This document shows positions 1 to 8,600 of a stretch of 15,524 nt of DNA, in pieces. Position numbers and translations under genes: made by a program. Each line of letters opens with the position of its first letter. Within the stretch, counting starts at the first letter, position 1. Origin of the DNA: DATJQF01 sp035505995 (GTDB lineage: Bacteria > Bacteroidota > Bacteroidia > Bacteroidales > FEN-979); the NCBI GenBank assembly GCA_035505995.1, contig DATJQF010000006.1, forward strand, positions 1 to 15,524, given 5' to 3'. The notes under the pieces are model-generated. The model ran no database searches. It was not told the DNA's origin and saw only the letters and a list, made by a program, of their open reading frames with translations.

Positions 1-2465
1 GTAATTGCGGGAGGAAGTCCGGCGGGATTTACAGTCACCATCAGAAAAGCAGGATCGCTATTTCCGCAGCAATTGATCCCAAATACAACGATATTGCCAG
101 ATGTTGCGCTGCTGCCGAAGTCGACAGTGATCGAAGGGGTATTAAGCCCGCCGGTAATGGTTGCACCGGGAGGCACAAGCCAGGAATATCCGGTTGCGTA
201 TGCTACCGGGGGAACAGAGTAGATCACCCCGGAAGTACCCTGACAAACACTTGCAGGGCCACTGATGGGTAAAGGTTCTTCCGGCAACCGGCAGTTATCA
301 AATTTTACTAAAAAGCAATCCATCACACCGCCTCCGAAATAGGGTTGAAAAGATCCCGATGTGGCAATTGAATCCGGAGAATTTGTTTCACCCGCCATAT
401 AGATATGACCGCAAGTGTCTTCTCCGACGGAAATTCCGATCTGATACTGGGTATCTCCATAATAAGTCCCCCAGATCCGTTGTCCGGCCGGATTGAACTT
501 TGCAAGAAAAGCATCGTTATCGTATCCTCCGAATACCGGTTGAAACCCGTCGGGAGAAGAGATATTATTGCCGGAATCGGTATAACCGGTTATGAACACG
601 TTCAGGCTGTCCCCGATGAATAAATCCTGTGTCTGGTCATAATTAGTACCGCCATAGTAAGTTCCCCAGATCCTGGACCCGTCCAGATTGAATTTTTCCA
701 GGAATCCGTCCTGCCCGCCTCCCAGCATCCATTGGTGTGATCCGGCTGTGGCTATATTGGTCATGGATTTGGTACTACCCACAAAATAAATAATACCGGT
801 GGGGGTCATCTTTATTTCAAGTACACCATCCAGATCGGATCCTCCGAAATAGGTTCCCCATATTCTGTTCCCTGCGGTGTCGAATTCTGCAAGATAACCG
901 TCCTTTAATCCGCCCCGGGTGTACTGAAAACATCCCAGGGTTGAGATCCCGTTATCAGAAAAAGTTTCACCACCCATGACCAAATGACCATTGTAATCCG
1001 TTGCAAGCACTCCTCCGTCATCTTCCCCGGATCCTCCGTAATAAGTTCCCCATACCCGGGTACCCGAACTATCGAACTTGACCAGGAATCCATCGTTTCC
1101 TCCGCTCTCGTTTACTTTAAAAGCGCCGGGGGTCGAGATATTACTCAACGAGGTGGTGGATCCTGAAAGATAGACATCTCCCTGAAGGTCAGTTACGACA
1201 TCTCCACCCATATCCGTTCCCGTGCCCCCATAATAGGTACCCCAGATCCGGACCCCTTCATGGCTGAATTTAACCAGGAAACCATCTAAATTTCCGCCTA
1301 ATGCCGGTTGGTGCGATCCCGGGGTGGAGATGTTATCGGGAGAATCAGTCCACCCTGATATATAAATATTTCCCCAATGATCAAATGCTGGTCTACCCAT
1401 AAATTCGTCCACGCTACCCCCATAATAAGTCCCCCATATCCGTTCGCCTGAAGGAGCGAATTTTACCATAAAACCGTCCATACTGCCTCCAAGGGTATCC
1501 TGATGAGCTCCCGAAGTCGCAATATTATTGTAAGAAGAGCTATACCCTGTCATATATATATATCCCAGACTGTCCACCTTCACATAGCCTCCCCTGTCAT
1601 CAAGACTTCCCCCATAATAAGTAGCCCATTCCCGCACAGGTAAAGGATCAATAACCAGGGTGGCACCCGGAGGAATGGTGCCGTCCACTTCCATCCCGAA
1701 TAAACCGGGTCCTTTTTGTATGAACCGGCAGCCCACCTTCGATTCCAGATCCTGTGACCGGAAAAAACTGTTCGGAATCTCCTCCCGGATCCCGCCAGTG
1801 GCCGTAGTCAACTCAAGTGAACCGGAAGGCAGCATCTCAATCTGCGGGTCCGAAATCTGAAAGCAGATATTCCTGATATCTCCTTCCGGGTGAATCACCA
1901 GGGTGTATTTAAATCGCGATCTCGCATCTGTCGAAAATTCGAGATCAATTCCCGGATAGATATTCCGGTAGATCACGTTACCGAATGATCTCACGAAAGT
2001 CACCCCTTCCGGGGGAGTGCCGGTAGTGTAATAATTCAGGTAGTCGGAAGAAGGAGAACCGGCCTCAACGGTGTATTCCGGATTGAAGCCGATGAAGTCG
2101 AAGTCGATGCGGTGGTACCGGATACTGGGTGCAGGATGCTGGATGCCGGATGCTGGCGAATGCATATTATTCAGATCACGGTTCGTTGTTCCTTGTTCCC
2201 GGTCTTGCCGGCCGGCAGGAATATTCAATATTCGATAGGTATCATAACTGAACCCTCCTCTCCTCAATTGCACCTTCATCCCGGGCATTGGCAACAGATA
2301 GAGGACTGCGGGATTGGGCTGGTTGTGCTGGTCAACGATCTGGCCTTTGTTCTCAATAAATCCATTTGTGGTATTCGACAGGCTGATACTGGGATCATTG
2401 CCGGCAAAAGCGGCAAAAGGAAGGATCAATACACCGGTGAGTAAAACTTTGTTGATGGAATGGAT
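1..2465 (-). CDS. Secreted seven-bladed beta-propeller protein with N-terminal FIENKGQ domain and PKD-like module (partial, C-terminus off the left edge)
   Basis: The minus-strand frame is open from about 2465 to the window edge (about 822 residues), so the C-terminus is missing. Numbering from 2465, residues 1-22 are signal-peptide-like (VLLTGVLILPFAAFAG). Residues about 33-260 carry FIENKGQ and a SSDYLNYYTTGTPPEGV...VIYRNIYPGIDLEF pattern, which I recognise as the domain that precedes SBBP propellers in Bacteroidota (DUF7948-like, from memory). Residues 280 to about 728 hold seven WGTYYGG repeats. A PKD-like module starts near 735 (PISGPASVCQGTSG) and runs to the edge. The role is unknown; an extracellular adhesive or structural protein is likely, probably with a secretion or sorting signal in the missing part. 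No ATG or GTG lies in frame near the signal peptide: the 5' limit is the ATC at 2465, and the first conventional start, TTG at 2429, leaves too short a signal sequence. Residues 83-116 are a repeat-derived insertion. Confidence 0.85.
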   Translation of the reverse strand, partial: MHSINKVLLTGVLILPFAAFAGNDPSISLSNTTNGFIENKGQIVDQHNQPNPAVLYLLPMPGMKVQLRRGGFSYDTYRILNIPAGRQDREQGTTNRDLNNMHSPASGIQHPAPSIRYHRIDFDFIGFNPEYTVEAGSPSSDYLNYYTTGTPPEGVTFVRSFGNVIYRNIYPGIDLEFSTDARSRFKYTLVIHPEGDIRNICFQISDPQIEMLPSGSLELTTATGGIREEIPNSFFRSQDLESKVGCRFIQKGPGLFGMEVDGTIPPGATLVIDPLPVREWATYYGGSLDDRGGYVKVDSLGYIYMTGYSSSYNNIATSGAHQDTLGGSMDGFMVKFAPSGERIWGTYYGGSVDEFMGRPAFDHWGNIYISGWTDSPDNISTPGSHQPALGGNLDGFLVKFSHEGVRIWGTYYGGTGTDMGGDVVTDLQGDVYLSGSTTSLSNISTPGAFKVNESGGNDGFLVKFDSSGTRVWGTYYGGSGEDDGGVLATDYNGHLVMGGETFSDNGISTLGCFQYTRGGLKDGYLAEFDTAGNRIWGTYFGGSDLDGVLEIKMTPTGIIYFVGSTKSMTNIATAGSHQWMLGGGQDGFLEKFNLDGSRIWGTYYGGTNYDQTQDLFIGDSLNVFITGYTDSGNNISSPDGFQPVFGGYDNDAFLAKFNPAGQRIWGTYYGDTQYQIGISVGEDTCGHIYMAGETNSPDSIATSGSFQPYFGGGVMDCFLVKFDNCRLPEEPLPISGPASVCQGTSGVIYSVPPVAYATGYSWLVPPGATITGGLNTPSITVDFGSSATSGNIVVFGINCCGNSDPAFLMVTVNPAGLPPAI
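282..1628 (-). repeat. Seven tandem propeller-blade repeats (192-195 nt each)
   Basis: The tryptophan codon of each WGTYYGG motif (WATYYGG in the first) starts, on the minus strand, at 1628, 1436, 1244, 1052, 860, 668 and 473. The spacing is exactly 192 nt (64 residues) five times and 195 nt once. Each unit has the form WGTYYGG, a variable strand, a NIxTxGxxQ turn, GGxxDGFLVKF and xGxRI. Seven units match a closed seven-bladed propeller. The last unit changes YYGG to YYGD and ends in FDNC rather than FxxxGxRI, as expected for the terminal blade. The units are well conserved in protein and partly in DNA, which makes unequal recombination or misassembly possible. Confidence 0.88.
2113..2222. 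repeat. In-frame heptamer clusters and palindrome inside the propeller gene
   Basis: On the plus strand, 2120-2154 reads as five 7-bp units (GGATACT, GGGTGCA, GGATGCT, GGATGCC, GGATGCT), 2180-2200 as three (GGTTCGT, TGTTCCT, TGTTCCC), and 2206-2217 is the perfect palindrome TGCCGGCCGGCA. The whole stretch lies in the open frame of the minus-strand gene and encodes about residues 83-116. Because 21 nt equals seven codons, the first cluster gives a 7-residue near-repeat (ASGIQHP, APSIRYH). It sits between the conserved-looking segments GGFSYDTYRI and HRIDFDFIG, so it looks like an insertion in a surface loop. Confidence 0.7.
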
Positions 2466-2479
2466 ATAAGTTGTCGCAT

Positions 2480-2490
2480 TTAAATATACA
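2480..2490 (-). promoter_or_regulatory. Possible -7 promoter element of the propeller gene
   Basis: The minus strand carries TGTATATTTAA, whose TATATTTA core fits the Bacteroidota -7 consensus TAnnTTTG except for the last base. The same 11 bases occur upstream of the other secreted-protein gene (9780-9790). No convincing TTTG box lies about 19-21 nt further upstream, so support is moderate. If used, transcription would start near 2474-2477, at or after the out-of-frame ATG at 2479, giving a very short leader before the signal peptide coding sequence. Confidence 0.4.
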
Positions 2491-2562
2491 CGATATTTTT
2501 GGAATGGTTGCCTGGAGAGGGAGGAATTTTGATTGAATAAACTGGAGGTGGCTGCAGAAATC

Positions 2563-2581
2563 CCTGCCTGCGGCAGGCAGG
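2563..2581. repeat. Intergenic palindrome CCTGCCTGC-G-GCAGGCAGG
   Basis: Two 9-base arms, CCTGCCTGC and GCAGGCAGG, are perfectly complementary around a single G. No T-run follows on either strand, so I do not call it an intrinsic terminator, although it could form a hairpin in transcripts reading out of the giant gene. Its TGCC...GGCA ends resemble the palindromes at 2206-2217 and 15400-15409, suggesting a dispersed repetitive element. Confidence 0.6.
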
Positions 2582-2617
2582 CATGTGCCATTAAAAAAGT
2601 TGCTGTGGGCAATATTG

Positions 2618-2687
2618 AATCCGTAATCCATAATCCGTAATCCGTAATCCATAATCCATAATCCGTAATCCGTAATCCATAATCCGT
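2618..2687. repeat. Heptanucleotide tandem array, ten copies of AATCCRT
   Basis: Ten uninterrupted 7-bp units run from 2618 to 2687. Only the sixth base varies, in the order G A G G A A G G A G; a partial unit follows at 2688. On the minus strand the unit reads ATYACGG/ATTATGG-like. The array starts 2 nt after the TAA of the giant secreted protein (2690-2692) and ends about 130 nt before the putative promoter of the propeller gene. The unit is not self-complementary. It produces open but meaningless frames (ITDYGLWIMDYG), which I do not count as a gene. Confidence 0.92.
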
Positions 2688-2689
2688 AA

Positions 2690-5600
2690 TTAATCTTTAA
2701 TGCACCTGACAGAAAATGCATTTACCCGATAGGATGGATATCGCGAAACGCTCGGATCCGGATCATTCATCCCGTGCGCCCAGGCCTTATACGGGCCATA
2801 CGCCGTCGAAGACCACAACAGGGTGGCAAAGCCCTGGAAATCCCAGGCATTGTTGACCAGCCTTGATCCGCTGAGCAGCGCATTGAACCCTGAATACCCG
2901 GTGTATTTAAGAGGGGAGCCGGCAAAGCCGTTATTGATGTAAAAAGCGAACAGGATGTTCCAGTCATTCTCGCTGGGAATGTGCCAACCCGGGGGACAAA
3001 GTCCCTGCACACCGGGCGTGCTTACAAACTGCATCAGCTCATCCCACTGGTACAGCCCCCCGTTGACCGCGCACTGCAGGGGATTGTCGTTATAGCAGTA
3101 CTTTTCATTGCTGCAGTTGTCCCACTGCATCTGGGACGAGGCGATGACCATTCCGTAATCCAGGTTCACCGCCATCCAGCATTGAGTGCCCAGGTCCACC
3201 GTAGGATAGATTTTATTGTCCCTGACATCGGTCAGGTTCCCGCCGCAGAAAAATGGGGGAGGGACGACCACGGTCAGGGTAAGGCTGGCCGCGGCGGAGC
3301 AGCTGAATACATTCGTGTAGGAATAGGTGATCGGGTGTGATCCCGGCCCGGCCAGCGCAGGATAAAAGATCCCTGTCGGGGAATTCACCCCCGCTCCCGA
3401 ATAGGTACCGCCCAGGGGGGTCCCGCCCTTCAGCCGGATCGGCTTAGCGGCCAGCGTGGTGACCAGGTCATGGCAGGGGGTATAGGTTACCGGTGGCAGC
3501 GGGTTCACGGTAATGACCACATTGCCGCTGTTTCCGGCACAACCGTTGGCAAGGGGAACTACCGTGTAAGTAACCGTTTCGGTAAGGTATCCCAGGTTAG
3601 TAAGGGTCTGATGGATCAGGTTGCCGCTTCCCGGGGAATAGCCGGTGACATTCGGGGAGCTCCCGCTTGCCGTCCAGGTAAAGGTGGCGCCCGCCACGTG
3701 GGAAAGGATCTGGATGTTGCAGCCGGTTCCCCCGCAGATCGTCTGTGCCGCCGGATTGAAATACACGTCAGGGATGGGTTTTACGGTTACCGTGTAATCA
3801 AAGATGCCCCCGGTACACCCGCTTGCGGACGGGGTGATATGATAGGTAACCGTTTCGGTTGAGAAATCAAGGTTTACTAGGGTTTGCGAGATGACATTTC
3901 CGCTGCCAGGGCCAAAGCCGGTGACATTGCCCGAGCTCCCGTTAGCGGTCCAGGTGAAGGTGGTCCCCGGCATGTTCGATTGCAGGACAATATTAGTGGT
4001 GCCGCCGGAGCACAAAGAGGAGGCCGGCGGATTGTTCGTGACGACCGGGATCGGGTTCACGATCACCAGGAAGGCAGCCGGCTGGCCGGTACAGCCCTGG
4101 TTATCCGGAACAATGGTATAGGTTACGCTTCCGGGCGTCGTCTGCGCATTGACAAGTACCTGGTTGATAAGGGGGCCGGAGCCGTTGGAATAGCCGGTCA
4201 CGACGCCGGAAGTGACCGCCGCCGTCCAGGTGAAGGTCGTACCCGGCTGATCGGCAGTGAGGGTGATCGACGTAGACTGGTTCGAGCAGATGGTCTCCTG
4301 GAGGGGATTATTGGTCACGGCCGGCGGGGCATGAAGGGTCAGCAGCATCGTGTCCGAATGGGAGGGGCAGGGCGGGATCCCGGCAGCCATGAGAATCAGG
4401 TGAACCGATCCCGTCGCAATATCCGACGGTCCCGGGGTATATACCGGGTGCAACAACCCGGGGTTGGAGAAGGAGCCATCGCCGGTGGTAGTCCAGTTCA
4501 GCGCGGAATAATCGGATGCAATGGCCTCCGACGCCAGGTAATTTCCGGTAGTGCAGATCACCGTATCGTTCCCGGCAAAAGAAGCCGCCTCTTTTAAAAG
4601 GAAAAGGGAAAGATCGTCGGCCGGCGCTCCGCAATGGCCGAAAACGGTCAGCGTCAGGGTCACGGAGCCGGAAGCAATATCTCCCGGTCCCGGCTGGTAG
4701 GTCGGATGGAGGATCCGCGGATCGTTGAATGTGCCGTTCCCGGAAGTGCTCCAGTGAAGGGAATCGGGGTTCGTTGCGATGGAATTCAGAAGGGTATAGG
4801 AACTCCCCTCGCAAAGCGTGGTGTCCCTGCCTGCATAGGCGGAAGACTGCGGGAATACAACGATCTTCATCGTATCGCTGGAAAGGCAGTTACCGGCGCG
4901 GGTGGTAAAGAGGAAGTAGGTCAGGGTATCCGGCTGGGTGAGGATGTTGTTATAGGTGAAGATGGGATCCGATACCGTATTGGACCCCAGGTAGCTCGCC
5001 GGGACCCAGAAATAGGTATAGCCGGTAATGCCGGGCGTTCCGATCTGAACCGGGACGTCGGCGCAGGCGGTCGTATCGGGACCGGCATTTTTAAACGGAA
5101 TGGTATTGATGCTGATGACGGCATCCCCGCAGGTGCAGACATTATCCTGCGGACGGAGGGCGGCGAGCAGCTTGCAGACCATTCCGGAAGGAACATAGAA
5201 GACTGCCGTGGCCGTCACGCTGTCGCCCGCAAGCAGATCCGTGCAGGTCACCGGCTGGCTGTACAGCGAATCCGCCGCCGATTCATCGGCGATGCCGTTG
5301 CCGTTGGCATCATGGAAAAACACCACATGCAGGGTATCGGTGCGTAAGGTGTCCGTACCGGTGTTCTTCAGGGTATACGTTACCGTCACGGTTTCGCCCG
5401 TAGTTCCGGAAGGAACACTCGAGGCCCTCCAGGAGCCGAAGCCGGCCTTATCCTTTATCACCGGCCTTTCCGAGGTAACGGTGGCGGTGATGGACTGGAT
5501 CACGCAACTGTCGCCCGGGATCAATGAGCAATAGACTTTCCCGACCAGCAGGGTGCTGGTCTCCATCGGGAGGGTATCGCAGGTGAGGCTGCCCGGGTCC

Positions 5601-8600
5601 ACATCGTAAAGGTCAAACGTGAAGACAATGGAGTCGTTGACATCCAGGTTAGGCTGGATCCCGAACCGGATGTACCGTAATCCTCCGGTAATGGTATTGC
5701 TGACCACCCCCGACGGTCCGTTATGAATGTCCACCAGCGAGCCGGGTACATAGTCATAGGCATCGTCGATGGTGATCCCCAGCTTTTCGATATTGGAAAC
5801 GTTGGTGGGCCCCAGGTTCACCACCTTGACCCTGACCGGCGAATTCCCGTCGCAGGTGAAAAATGCATCACTGCTGAGGGTGCTGATCACATAAAGGTTG
5901 GTATTGGTGGGCAGGTCATTTATGAGGATGGGCTGGGTATACGAGATCCTGGAATCTATATCCCCGCAGGCATTGGCGGCAAGGGCCGTGATCTTGAGAT
6001 TGGTCCCTGAGATGAAATTGCAATCCGTCAGAAACCTGAATTTAAGCCGGTACCCGTTTTTCGGAATGCTGTCAACGCCTTTGAGGATCGCGACCCCGTT
6101 CGGATCATTGGAGATGTCATACACCCACTTATTGCTTCCCACTGGCAAATTGACCGGGTCCTGGAGGGGGCGGTACGTCCCCGTCGTATAAGGGAATTTT
6201 ATCTTAGACTGCCCGGGCATGATGCCGAGTCCGGGCGGGATCGTCACCATCAGCTTCAGTTCATACCCGTAAGAAAGCTGGGAATTCGTCACTTCAGCTT
6301 CCAGGTCCAGGGTGTCGCACAGATCGACCGGCATGGAGGGCTCGGTCAGGGCTACGTTCAGGCTCACCATCTTGGGATCGATATACAGGTACCCCTGGTT
6401 CTCCGTGCAGCCGTAACCGGACGGGGGATAGCCCAGCTCGGGGTTCATGGGGTACCCTGCACAATTGTACCCGTGCCGCACCAGGATGCTGTCAAAATCG
6501 CACCGTGAATAAGTGGCTTTTACCAGGTAGTACTTGCAGGCACTGTTCGCGAAGGAGCCCAGCTGGGCCCACTTCTTCCCGGGACCGTAGAATGCAATCG
6601 GGATGTTGACCGGAGCAGCCGGGATCGTGATATCGGTCACTTTCACTACGTTGATTCCCTGGTCGGCGCTCTCAAAGCCAAGCCAGTTGTTGTTGGAAGA
6701 GAAGGAACGCTGATTGCAGAGGCGGACTTCCCAGTAGACCGTATCTTCCGTCCCTTCCGCCGTGGTGATCAGGGCAGTATAATCCATCAGCGGAGCGGTA
6801 TAGGTGATGGATTTTGTAGCAACCGAATTGTATTTCAGACCGATCCCGTCGGTGCAGAACTGGTACCTGCCTTTTGCATCGATCACGTAATTATAGTTCC
6901 CGGTGGCCTTGCAGGAGGGCGTGGCAGTGAACGTGATCCGGTCCAGGTCGCTGGAGCAGTCATAATAATCCGAGTAGCTCCAGGACGGAGTCCGTATGTA
7001 GATCAGCTTGGTCCCGGCCGGTCCCACTGTAATGATCGGATCCGGGATCACCTCGGTGCCGTAAGCAGAGGTGTTGTCCTGGTTGAAGGTATGCTGGGAG
7101 CTTCCCGCCAGGTAGGCAAATCCCTCGGGCAGCGTGAAGGTCAGGGTATCCAGCGCCAGGAACGGGCGGATCTCGTTGGGGAAAGCAATGTCACCGCCGC
7201 AGGATTCCATGGATTGGTAGATCAGTCCTTCATACAGGAACGAAGTGCATCCCTGGAGGACGATCTGCTGGTAAAAGGTGGTGGCATAAAATTTATAATT
7301 GCTTCCCAGGACATTGAAGGTTACGCCCAGATCGTTGCAATATTTATCCAGGCCGGTATCTTTCCACAGGAAATGAGCCCGGAATGCCGGAACCGTTCTC
7401 CATTCCGTCTGTGCAATATTCTTGACCCTGCCGCGGATCACGTATACCAGGGAATCGCCGTTGGTAAAGCTGATCCCGCTCAGGCAGTTTCCCGGAAGGG
7501 TTAGATTGCCGAAATAGGTATCCACATAGGAGGTGGTCCCGTTCCTGACCTGTGGTGAAAGGCCGCCGCAAATGTGCCAGGTGGCTGTTTCAATATCATA
7601 GAAATACAGGGTGTCGCATAAGATATCAAAGAACAGCTGGTTTCCCCAGCCACCTGGGAGGGCATCGTGCTTAAGCTCGCAGTAGAGGCTGTCGACCGGC
7701 CCGTTCAGCCTGCCGGCCACCACGATCCGGATAGAGTCCCTGGCCATGGCGTTGTCCAGCCTGAGACCCGGAGTCCCCGGAGTGACACGGGCGGCAAGAT
7801 GGTTGTTGGTCCAGCCGAGGGTGGTTCTTTTTACGCTGAATAGGGAGACGGACGGGTTGGGGCAATTAGTGACCGGGCACTGGATGCCGAAAATAGGGGA
7901 GTTGCTGCACCAGTAGGTAAAATAACGGTTCAGGTAGCTCAGCCGGTCGCACCAGAATTTAAGCTCGGTATGCACAAATCCGGTCGTCGCATGGGGCCCC
8001 GAGCAATTCGCCACCAGCGGGACATGGAACGTGCCCCCGGTGAGGATCTTGCTTTTATCCAGTTTGTAAAAAACAGAATCCCCGATGATCAGCGGGGTTC
8101 CCATGCTCACCCCTTTGAACGTCGCTGTGCCGGGACCGATGCTGATGCCGCTCGGAAGAACCAGCTTGTAATGGACGGAATCATTCGGACATCCTTCGTT
8201 GTTCACGGAGGTGGAGGTGGTCACGAGCTGGTCCATCCACACCGGGACTCCGTCATACAGGTCGGGCGGGATGGTATGCTGGATCGTAATGGTATTATAG
8301 GTCTGGAACATCAGGAGGTTCCCGTTCGGGATCCAGTTCACCCCGAACTGTCCCTGGCACTGGTCCTTGTAGTCGTACCCATAGCGGAATGCCTGCCAGG
8401 CTGAATTGGTCCAGCCATACCCGCAATTCTTCCCGGTGGCAAATTTCGAAACCGCCTCCGGCCAGTTATAGTATGTGTGCGCTTTAAGAATAACGGTTTT
8501 TCCCACCGGCAGGTCGTCATAATACCCGTCCAGGTCCACGTCGTCCAGGCCCACTCCCGGCCCGTCGGGATCGGAAGTATAGCGAAACTTCATGTAGTAG

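Noticed and set aside
2563..2581. Intrinsic terminator of the giant gene
   Set aside because: The stem is strong, but there is almost no loop and no T-run follows on either strand.
2395..2721. Open frame of 108 codons across the heptamer array (DYGLWIMDYG pattern)
   Set aside because: The protein pattern simply reads the 7-bp repeat, and the frame overlaps the end of the giant gene and the start of the propeller gene.
3884..5347. Two plus-strand open frames of 237 codons over the giant protein gene
   Set aside because: Both are Gly/Arg/Asp-rich shadows of the repetitive module coding sequence, without motifs.
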